From an uncultured Flavobacteriaceae bacterium (GTDB taxonomy: Bacteria; Bacteroidota; Bacteroidia; Flavobacteriales; Flavobacteriaceae): a DNA stretch of 5,076 nt. A program made the position numbers and the translations under genes. The stretch lies in the NCBI GenBank assembly GCA_947311815.1, contig CAMZMA010000226.1, positions 1 to 5,076 of the forward strand, in the 5' to 3' direction. Under the pieces are notes generated by a model. The model made no database searches, had not been told where the DNA came from, and saw only the letters and a list, made by a program, of their open reading frames with translations. Of the stretch, positions 1 to 5,076 are shown piece by piece (within the stretch, counting starts at the first letter, position 1; every line of letters begins with the position of its first letter).

Positions 1-164
1 CAAACTTTTTTATAGACTACTTGCCAAAAGGTATTTATGTATTTGAATACGATTTACGAGTAAATAATAAAGGAGATTTTTCAAATGGCATTACCACAAT
101 CCAATCTATGTATACACCAGAATTTTCTAGTCATAGTGAAGGTATTAGAGTGAAAATTGAATAA
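1..164 (+). CDS. C-terminal end of an alpha-2-macroglobulin-like protein (5' partial)
   Basis: The reading frame is open from position 3 to the TAA at 162-164 and gives 53 residues; the rest of the gene lies beyond the left edge. The tail contains YLPKGIYVFEYDLRVNNKG, then GDFSNGITTIQSMYTPEF, and ends SSHSEGIRVKIE. From memory this matches the final receptor-binding-like domain of the large alpha-2-macroglobulin family proteins of Bacteroidota, which are secreted or periplasmic and thought to trap proteases. The catalytic bait and thioester regions cannot be judged because they are outside the window. The gene probably belongs to the host core genome and marks the edge of the accessory cassette that follows. 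A 172-base gap separates it from the next gene, so it is unlikely to share that operon. Confidence 0.8.
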   Translation, partial: NFFIDYLPKGIYVFEYDLRVNNKGDFSNGITTIQSMYTPEFSSHSEGIRVKIE

Positions 165-196
165 TGAAGAATTAATTTTAGGTGGAGTATTTTAGG

Positions 197-233
197 TTGA
201 TTAGGTATTTGTCTTTTTTATTGATAATCTTTG
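197..233 (+). promoter_or_regulatory. Weak Bacteroidota-type promoter candidate
   Basis: TTG at 197-199 and TAATCTTTG at 225-233 resemble the TTG / TAnnTTTG promoter elements known from flavobacteria and Bacteroides. The match is imperfect: there are three bases rather than two between TA and TTTG, and the 25-base spacer is slightly longer than usual. If used, transcription would start near 240 and leave a leader of about 95 bases that includes the palindrome at 307-325. Another promoter in the gap is quite possible. Confidence 0.2.
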
Positions 234-306
234 TATTAATAAAAAAAATAGACTAATTTTACAATATAATATATTAGGCAATTACTTAGATGAAATTGTG
301 GGTATA

Positions 307-325
307 TTATAGTTTCAAACTATAA
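307..325. repeat. Perfect 19-bp inverted repeat, candidate operator
   Basis: The sequence is TTATAGTTTCAAACTATAA: two 9-base arms around a single central C at 316, with no mismatch. It ends 11 bases before the ATG at 337. A one-base centre fits a dimeric DNA-binding protein better than an RNA hairpin. In RNA it could still fold as an 8-bp A/U-rich stem with a UCA loop just upstream of the start codon. In so AT-rich a sequence short palindromes are common, but 9-bp arms without mismatch are less expected. No regulator gene is in the window. Confidence 0.4.
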
Positions 326-336
326 AAACTAAACAG

Positions 337-1413
337 ATGAATCAATTAATAGATAACTCAACCTTATTAGAAGTAGGTGAAATTTTAGCAGACATAAAGA
401 GTTATGATAGCTCAAACAAAGAAATTATAGAAAGAAAAACAGAAAATATTTTGACGTTTTTACATGCGTTACTTATCGGAAATGAAATAAACAACTCAGA
501 CCTTAAGATTAATAGAAATAATGAAGGTATAGAATATTTGTTAGATAAGAATATAATAAAACCAATTAGATGGAATTGGGAAAAAGAAGATAATTTATTA
601 AAATTTGTAAGAAATAAAATAAAAATTGAAATAGAATCTGGTGTAATTGAATCTGTAATGAAAAAAATTTCTCAAAAAGTAGATTTTGTTACGTTGGTTA
701 ATGATGAAATTAGCACTTATTTATTGCCAGAAGGATTAAATCACTATTGGAATAATATTGGTTTTGAAGATGGAAATAGTGAAGAGGCAAAACATCTATA
801 TTCCTCTTTTAAAAATAGTTTTTCTTTTATTTTTACGAAGAAGTCTAATAAACCAAGCATTCATGAAATGATTGTGCAATTTATTAAAGAAAAAGTTTCA
901 GATAAAGATAAAGCTAATCTTATTTCTGAATGGTATTTATTAAGTTTTTTAAGTAATCTTATACGTGCTGAATATTACATTAATTTAGCAAGAATAACTA
1001 AAACATTATATTCACCATTAGCAACAAGAGGCTTAATAATTAATGAACTTATAAAAGATGATCCTAGAGAAGATATATACATACTTGATGGGAATATTAG
1101 AGGTAATAGTCTTTTTTTAGTTCTTATTTATATTTTAGAAAAGACAAATTGGAATAAAAAAATGTTTATTGATAAAGTACTAGAATTAAAGAAAAAAGAT
1201 GATTTGTTATTAGAATATATTGAACTTCTCAAATTAATTAGTTCTTTTAAAAGAGATAATATTAATGATGATATACAGGAAATTAATTTAAAGAAGAAAA
1301 TTATTAACTTTGAAAATAAAATTTTCAATAAAATTAATTATAATAAACAAAATTATAATAAAGTAAGACTTTTTGATAAATTACCTAATGAAATTTTTAA
1401 AAATTGGTTGTAA
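337..1413 (+). CDS. Unknown protein, paralogue A of the operon (358 aa)
   Basis: I do not recognise a named family. The start is well fixed: an in-frame TAG lies at 310-312 and there is no other ATG, GTG or TTG before 337. No signal peptide or clear membrane segment is visible; it looks mostly helical and charged, so probably cytoplasmic. It is clearly related to the gene at 2027-3223. Shared blocks are NQLIDNST at residues 2-9, HALLIGNEIN around 43-52, NDEISTYL then LNHYWNNIG at 122-142, LYSSF near 154-158, and FLSNLIRAEYYI followed by LYSPLATR at 204-231. The conserved His136-Tyr137-Trp138 and Arg210/Tyr213-Tyr214 are the most striking residues. The last third is Lys/Asn/Ile-rich, and 1261-1380 holds only 15 G or C in 120 bases by hand count. 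It heads the operon, and its TAA shares one base with the next ATG. It may be a substrate, effector or scaffold for the two proteases; this is inference. Confidence 0.85.
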   Translation: MNQLIDNSTLLEVGEILADIKSYDSSNKEIIERKTENILTFLHALLIGNEINNSDLKINRNNEGIEYLLDKNIIKPIRWNWEKEDNLLKFVRNKIKIEIESGVIESVMKKISQKVDFVTLVNDEISTYLLPEGLNHYWNNIGFEDGNSEEAKHLYSSFKNSFSFIFTKKSNKPSIHEMIVQFIKEKVSDKDKANLISEWYLLSFLSNLIRAEYYINLARITKTLYSPLATRGLIINELIKDDPREDIYILDGNIRGNSLFLVLIYILEKTNWNKKMFIDKVLELKKKDDLLLEYIELLKLISSFKRDNINDDIQEINLKKKIINFENKIFNKINYNKQNYNKVRLFDKLPNEIFKNWL

Positions 1414-2015
1414 TGAAAAAGATACTTATCACTGGCTTTGAGCCATTTGGAAAACATGATAATAATCCATCTAAAATTATTTTAGAAAGTGATTACATAC
1501 CTAAAATTGCTAACATTGAAGTAAAAAAAATTGTTTTAAGTAATAATTTTAATGAAATACAATCTAAATTGATAGAAGTATTAAATAATTATGAGCCAGA
1601 TATTATAGTTAGTTTAGGTTTAGATTCCAAAATTTTCACCTTAAAACTTGAAAAAATAGCATTAAATCTATCTTATGATCATGTAAATAAAGGTAATCTG
1701 GTGCATATAAATAAAAACGGAAAAGATGCATTTATAAATAATTTAAATTTAACTAAATTAGTTGAGCATTTAAATGACCATGATATTCCTGCAACTGTAT
1801 CTTATCATGCAGGTATATATAGTTGTAATTATATTTACTATTTAATACAAGAATGGAGTAAAATAAAAAACACAAAATCAATATTTGTACATCTACCATA
1901 TACTCATGAAATGGCGAGTGAATCTATTATTAAAAAAGATATAATAAAACCTTCTCTTTCACAAAAAATAATGGAAAAAGGTATTAAAGAAATTATTGAG
2001 TTGTTAACTTATTAA
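1413..2015 (+). CDS. pcp: Pyroglutamyl peptidase (pyrrolidone-carboxylate peptidase, family C15)
   Basis: This is a cysteine peptidase that removes an N-terminal pyroglutamate from peptides or proteins, normally in the cytoplasm. The N-terminus reads MKKILITGFEPFGKHDNNPS, the family signature. The three catalytic residues sit in recognisable contexts: Glu80 in KLEKIALN, Cys138 in SYHAGIYSCNYIYY, and His160 in IFVHLP. At 200 aa it has the family's usual length, and the order and spacing match well-studied bacterial enzymes (Glu81, Cys144, His168), so it is probably active. The ATG at 1413, overlapping the upstream TAA by one base (TAATG), is preferred over the TTG at 1404 because MKKILITGFEPFG is the standard family start. 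Its place between two paralogues of unknown function and ahead of a serine protease is not the usual housekeeping context and suggests recruitment into a dedicated system. The symbol marks family, not proven orthology. Confidence 0.92.
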   Translation: MKKILITGFEPFGKHDNNPSKIILESDYIPKIANIEVKKIVLSNNFNEIQSKLIEVLNNYEPDIIVSLGLDSKIFTLKLEKIALNLSYDHVNKGNLVHINKNGKDAFINNLNLTKLVEHLNDHDIPATVSYHAGIYSCNYIYYLIQEWSKIKNTKSIFVHLPYTHEMASESIIKKDIIKPSLSQKIMEKGIKEIIELLTY

Positions 2016-2026
2016 ATATAAATATT

Positions 2027-3223
2027 ATGTCAGAAAAAAATGTTACAAAAAAAAATGTTGCAAATCAACTTGTAGATAATTCAACTTTTAAAGAAGTTGC
2101 AAAATTTCTTAATAATGAAAAAAGAGAGGTAACCAATAAAAAGTCCGTTATTGATAATATATTAGTTATGACTCATGCGGCAATTGTTGGAGATGAAATA
2201 AATTATATTGAATCTGGTAGAAATGATGTTTTTCTAGAGGATGAGGATATAAAAAATTTAAATGAAACTTTGAATAAAAAATTATCACCTCTTCAATATG
2301 ATAAAAAAATAGAAGATGAAACTATATTACAGGAAGCAAGAAAAGACATTAAGGAATACATTTTGGATTATGGCAAATCATTTAATAAGATCTTTACTGA
2401 TGTTGAAATTGAAAAATTCATGGAAGATGAAATTAATATGTATTTAGATGAAAGTTTTAAACATTATTGGAAAAATATAGGAGGAAATCCTAAACCTTAT
2501 GGGTTATATTCTGCATTTGATAATTTTATGAATAATCGTTTTAGAGAAAATACAAATAATGTTTTTGAATTATATAATGAATTCTATAGAAAGAAAAATA
2601 TAAAAATAGATTTAGATGATGTTAATAAATACAAATGGTTGCCTATATTAAGTCATCTTGTTCGTTCTCAATATTATATAACAATAACTACAAAAGAAGA
2701 CGTTATTTACAATCCTTTAAATACTAGAAAAAGATTTAGTAATGGAATATTAAATGTCGCATTAAATTCAGCAGAAAATGAAACATATCTAATAAAAAAC
2801 ACTAGGCAAAATCTTCTACATGAGGCATTTTTGCTAATATTAAAAAAAGCAAAATATAATAAAAATGATTATTTTAAAGCACTGATAGATTTACTTGAAA
2901 CAGACAAAGAAAATATGATAAAGACTATTAATAAAATCTATAGAGAAATGTCAATTATTAATTTTATGCATAATGGTGAAGAAAAAAAACATAAAGAAAA
3001 GATATTGAAAAAAATGACAGCCAACTTTAATAATGAATATATTAATTATTCTAAAATAGAACAAAGTTCTGAATATGTAACTAAACTTTCAGAAGAAGAA
3101 AAAAAGAGAATAAATGCAAAAGATGATAAAGATAATTTTGGTGTAGGGACAATATTAATGTTGGATAATACCAGCTTAATAAATGTTTTAAAATATGATT
3201 TTGATAACAAATTTTTAAAATAA
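2027..3223 (+). CDS. Unknown protein, paralogue B of the operon (398 aa)
   Basis: This is a diverged paralogue of the 337-1413 product, with the same blocks in the same order: NQLVDNST at residues 13-20, HAAIVGDEIN at 50-59, EDEINMYL then FKHYWKNIG at 133-152, LYSAF at 160-164, ILSHLVRSQYYI followed by IYNPLNTR at 207-234. His146-Tyr147-Trp148 and Arg213/Tyr216-Tyr217 are the conserved counterparts. It differs in having 11 extra residues at the N-terminus (Lys-rich, MSEKNVTKKNV) and a C-terminal tail of about 50 residues after residue 348 with a charged stretch, then DNFGVGTILMLDN. No signal peptide or membrane helix is evident. It starts 11 bases after the peptidase stop, with an A-rich leader and no Shine-Dalgarno, typical of Bacteroidota. 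I cannot name the family. Keeping two diverged copies suggests they form a heteromer or have separate roles (for example substrate and regulator). Confidence 0.85.
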   Translation: MSEKNVTKKNVANQLVDNSTFKEVAKFLNNEKREVTNKKSVIDNILVMTHAAIVGDEINYIESGRNDVFLEDEDIKNLNETLNKKLSPLQYDKKIEDETILQEARKDIKEYILDYGKSFNKIFTDVEIEKFMEDEINMYLDESFKHYWKNIGGNPKPYGLYSAFDNFMNNRFRENTNNVFELYNEFYRKKNIKIDLDDVNKYKWLPILSHLVRSQYYITITTKEDVIYNPLNTRKRFSNGILNVALNSAENETYLIKNTRQNLLHEAFLLILKKAKYNKNDYFKALIDLLETDKENMIKTINKIYREMSIINFMHNGEEKKHKEKILKKMTANFNNEYINYSKIEQSSEYVTKLSEEEKKRINAKDDKDNFGVGTILMLDNTSLINVLKYDFDNKFLK

Positions 3224-3229
3224 ATAGAT

Positions 3230-3613
3230 ATGAAAAAAATTCAACCAATTAAAATTAAAGGAAGTGATATTACTGTATATATTGAAGTAGAAGATGTTGA
3301 AGAAACAGATAATTTTTCTGAAAGAATACAAGAAAACATACCTGCTAGTAAAAAAGATACTAAAAAAATGAAGAATACATCAGCAAAAGTTATTGAATTA
3401 ACTACTGATGTTATATTAGCACCTGCCTATTTTTTTGCTAAACAACTTCATAATACAATTGAAAAAATGGAAAATAAACCAGAAAAAGCAAAAATTGAGT
3501 TTTATACAAAAATTGTTTTAGGTACAGATGGTATACTTAATATTATTACAAACCTTAAAGGAGAGGCAAGTATGAAGGTAATTTTAGAATGGGACATAGA
3601 ACAGAAAAAATAG
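3230..3613 (+). CDS. Trypco1-like (CU044_2847 family) protein, trypsin-co-occurring domain
   Basis: This is a 127-aa protein that fits the Trypco1 family, known for lying next to trypsin-like proteases in bacterial conflict loci. The visible pattern is an N-terminal beta hairpin (residues 4-25, IKIKGSDITVYIEVEDVEE), a polar Lys-rich linker, a helix at about 50-80, and a C-terminal strand set at 86-121 (AKIEFYTKIVLGTDGIL, then EASMKVILEW). Ending a strand in a Trp just before the terminus is characteristic as I recall the family. The molecular role is not established; a regulator, adaptor or substrate of the adjacent protease is the usual suggestion. The gene begins 6 bases after paralogue B and overlaps the protease gene by 25 bases, which supports coupled expression and a direct partnership. 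The family assignment comes from memory of its sequence pattern and was not searched. Confidence 0.72.
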   Translation: MKKIQPIKIKGSDITVYIEVEDVEETDNFSERIQENIPASKKDTKKMKNTSAKVIELTTDVILAPAYFFAKQLHNTIEKMENKPEKAKIEFYTKIVLGTDGILNIITNLKGEASMKVILEWDIEQKK

Positions 3614-4989
3614 AACAATTACTACAGAATTCAATAGTATTTATTAAAGGTAGTAATGGTAACGATATTGGAAATGGTTTATTTATTTCAAAAGAATATT
3701 TAATAACAAATTATCATCTTGTTGAGGGAAGAATTAATGAAGAAGTAAATTGTAGTTGTGTTAATAATGAAAATTGTAATTTTACAGCAAATGTAGTAAA
3801 ATATGATCAAGAAAAAGATTTTGCTATATTAAAAGTAAAACTAGATGATATTGAAAAAATTTCAGATGAACATGATTGCGCCTTTCTTTCTAGAGAGTTT
3901 CCAGAAAAAGGAGAACTTGTCATCTATGCAGGGAAATTACAAACAAACATAATAGAGGAATTTAACATTGATATTAAATATGCTGAACACATAGGTGATA
4001 AATTTCTAAAAGTAGGTATTGCATCCAAGCCTATTATAAAAGGAAATAGTGGTTCTGCTATATTTGATAAAAAGACTAATACAGTTTGCGCTATAATTCA
4101 TGGATATAAAGATTATGCTAATGAAACAACATTAATAATTCCAACTAGTATTATTGTGAACTCATTTAATGAGGATATGAAAAATTCTTTCAAAAGTTAT
4201 CATAATAAATTGAATTTAAAATGGTTGAGTTTACTGGATTGTATAAACGTAAATAAAAAATTAGATGAGTTATGCACACCAGAACCTCCTGATGACTGGG
4301 TAAAACTATTGAAAAAATCTACGGCTTGGCGAAGAGTGTTTGATAAGTTTATTAATAAAGATATTGATAAAATTGATATACATAACCGTAACGTTAAGGC
4401 CTTATTTGTCTTTAAAAGATTCGTAATTAATGAAGAAGGAATTGAAAATCTAGAATTGATAAGAAATTTTATACACCTAAAAGAATTAACCATTAAAAAT
4501 ACAAAAATAACAGATATAAAACCAATTGAAAATTTATATGCACTTGAAAAATTAGAGTTATCAAATAATGAGAATTTAAGAGATATTGAAATAATTAATG
4601 ATTTTGTTAAGTTAAAAGAATTAGGTTTATCATATACAAATATAGAATCATTAAAACCAATGATTGATAATAAAAACATCTCTAATTTAAAATTAGACTA
4701 TACTAATATTAAAGATATGAAATCTATAGATACAATATCGAATCTTAAAATATTAAGTTTAAAAGGAGTAGAACTTGATGATGACATTATTATTGCATTA
4801 TGTAAATTAGGCCTTACAGACTTAACTTGTAAGTGTAATGAAAGTCAATTTATAAAATTGATAAATAACCTTGACTTTTTAAGAAATATTACAATTAATA
4901 GAAATTGTATAAATGAAGAAAAAATATCAAATATATTGAAAGAAAATAAAAGTATATCAAGAAAATTTATTGATTTATATTATTATTAG
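3589..4989 (+). CDS. S1-family serine protease fused to leucine-rich repeats
   Basis: Residues about 8-195 form a trypsin/HtrA-like protease domain: IGNGLFISKEYLITNYHLV places the catalytic His at 43, EKDFAILKV the Asp at 77, and KGNSGSAIF the Ser at 154, so the triad is complete. No signal peptide is seen, so it should act in the cytoplasm. The residue six before the Ser is Pro148, so cutting after Lys/Arg should not be assumed. A helical linker (about 196-268) follows, with a CTPEPPDDW turn. Residues about 269-453 hold roughly eight leucine-rich repeats of about 22-23 residues with an LxxLxLxxTxIxxIxxI pattern, clearest at 297, 319, 342, 364 and 386. LRRs usually bind proteins and may be the sensor. 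A loop has Cys55, Cys57 and Cys63. The ATG at 3589 is the only start after an in-frame TAA at 3556-3558. It overlaps the Trypco1-like gene by 25 bases. Confidence 0.9.
   Translation: MGHRTEKIEQLLQNSIVFIKGSNGNDIGNGLFISKEYLITNYHLVEGRINEEVNCSCVNNENCNFTANVVKYDQEKDFAILKVKLDDIEKISDEHDCAFLSREFPEKGELVIYAGKLQTNIIEEFNIDIKYAEHIGDKFLKVGIASKPIIKGNSGSAIFDKKTNTVCAIIHGYKDYANETTLIIPTSIIVNSFNEDMKNSFKSYHNKLNLKWLSLLDCINVNKKLDELCTPEPPDDWVKLLKKSTAWRRVFDKFINKDIDKIDIHNRNVKALFVFKRFVINEEGIENLELIRNFIHLKELTIKNTKITDIKPIENLYALEKLELSNNENLRDIEIINDFVKLKELGLSYTNIESLKPMIDNKNISNLKLDYTNIKDMKSIDTISNLKILSLKGVELDDDIIIALCKLGLTDLTCKCNESQFIKLINNLDFLRNITINRNCINEEKISNILKENKSISRKFIDLYYY
4393..4947 (+). other. Leucine-rich-repeat-coding segment of the protease gene
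   Basis: It encodes residues about 269-453 of the protease. Repeat units begin near residues 269 (irregular first unit of about 28), 297 (LKELTIKNTKITDIKP), 319 (LEKLELSNNENLRDIE), 342 (LKELGLSYTNIESLKP), 364 (ISNLKLDYTNIKDMKS), 386 (LKILSLKGVELDDD), 409 and 431, the last two degenerate. The pattern resembles short bacterial LRRs of the internalin/SDS22 type. The positions that vary between repeats should lie on the concave face and would be the place to look for ligand contact. Confidence 0.8.
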
Positions 4990-5076
4990 AATGACTACAG
5001 ATATTATAAACTAAATCCAAAGTATAAAGTCTAACGCTGTACAAAAAACTTTTACTACAATCTGTCTAATGTCTTG
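4990..5076. other. Downstream non-coding end of the window
   Basis: No ORF is supported in these 87 bases. They contain a weak hairpin (5021-5056), a GTCTAAC heptamer at 5029-5035 that fits the RYYYAAC outer box of integron attC sites, and a related GTCTAAT at 5064-5070. The window ends before any matching GTTRRRY box could be seen. Confidence 0.5.
5021..5056 (+). terminator. Weak hairpin downstream of the operon, possible terminator
   Basis: AGTATAAAGT (5021-5030) can pair with ACTTTTACT (5048-5056) to give about nine base pairs with one bulged T at 5025 and a 17-base loop. The stem is A/T-rich and no run of T follows it, so it is a poor intrinsic terminator. It is listed because it is the only stem found just after the last gene's stop. 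Confidence 0.2.

Larger units (their letters stand above)
165..336. other. Intergenic region upstream of the five-gene operon
   Basis: No ORF of useful size is present. The stretch is AT-rich and contains three TTAGGT hexamers (178-183, 192-197, 201-206), a weak Bacteroidota-style promoter candidate, a TATAAT hexamer (265-270) of doubtful meaning, and a perfect inverted repeat at 307-325. I see no clear hairpin terminator for the upstream gene. This is the only long gap before the operon, so its promoter most likely lies here. Confidence 0.6.

Noticed and set aside
265..270. TATAAT as a sigma-70 -10 box
   Set aside because: This hexamer is expected by chance in such AT-rich DNA, has no convincing -35 partner, and Bacteroidota use a different promoter consensus.
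1128..1328. 66-aa minus-strand ORF
   Set aside because: It lies wholly inside paralogue A, is made of simple Leu/Ser/Phe-rich sequence from AT-rich antisense DNA, and has no recognisable domain.
1404..1412. TTG start giving three extra residues for the pyroglutamyl peptidase
   Set aside because: The ATG at 1413 gives the standard family N-terminus and a common TAATG stop-start overlap.
337..1413. Bacterial gasdermin as the identity of paralogue A or B
   Set aside because: A gasdermin beside a protease was considered, but the proteins are too long, lack the N-terminal Cys and beta-rich pattern expected, and look mainly helical.
3557..3574. AAAGGAGAG followed by ATG at 3572 as a start of a separate small gene
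   Set aside because: That ATG is in frame with the Trypco1-like gene and would give only 13 residues ending at the same stop. It is an internal Met.
4200..4679. 159-aa minus-strand ORF
   Set aside because: It is antisense to the linker and LRR part of the protease gene. The opposite strand has clear repeat structure, while this frame shows only biased composition.
4393..4947. Repetitive DNA or CRISPR array in the 3' part of the protease gene
   Set aside because: The repeats exist at protein level (leucine-rich repeats) and the DNA units are not near-identical. No spaced identical repeats are seen anywhere in the window.

Overview
The window is very AT-rich with A-rich, mostly Shine-Dalgarno-poor gene starts. 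It opens with the last 53 codons of what reads as a Bacteroidetes-type alpha-2-macroglobulin. Together these suggest a low-GC member of Bacteroidota, probably a flavobacterium. That is an inference from style and one core-gene tail, not a firm taxonomic call.

Layout. Positions 1-164 are the 3' end of the alpha-2-macroglobulin-like gene. Positions 165-336 are non-coding and carry three TTAGGT copies, a weak promoter-like pair and a perfect 19-bp inverted repeat (307-325) ending 11 bases before the next start codon. From 337 to 4989 there are five tightly packed plus-strand genes: (1) a 358-aa protein of unknown family; (2) a 200-aa pyroglutamyl peptidase (family C15) with Glu80, Cys138 and His160 all present; (3) a 398-aa diverged paralogue of gene 1; (4) a 127-aa protein resembling the trypsin-co-occurring Trypco1 / CU044_2847 family; (5) a 466-aa protein joining an S1 (trypsin/HtrA-fold) serine protease domain with His43, Asp77 and Ser154 to a C-terminal leucine-rich-repeat array. 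The four junctions are a 1-base overlap, gaps of 11 and 6 bases, and a 25-base overlap, so this is almost certainly one operon. The last 87 bases are non-coding, with a weak hairpin and an attC-like heptamer.

How the parts may work together (inference). Trypco1 proteins next to trypsin-like proteases are a recurring theme in bacterial conflict and immunity loci. Here the protease carries its own possible sensor (LRR). A second protease, normally a housekeeping enzyme that removes N-terminal pyroglutamate, lies between two paralogues of unknown function. The paralogues share an N-terminal NQL[IV]DNST motif, which makes them candidate substrates, effectors or scaffolds. I propose a two-protease, LRR-sensing proteolytic defence or signalling system. 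No nuclease, ATPase, transposase, integrase, CRISPR array or RNA gene is visible.
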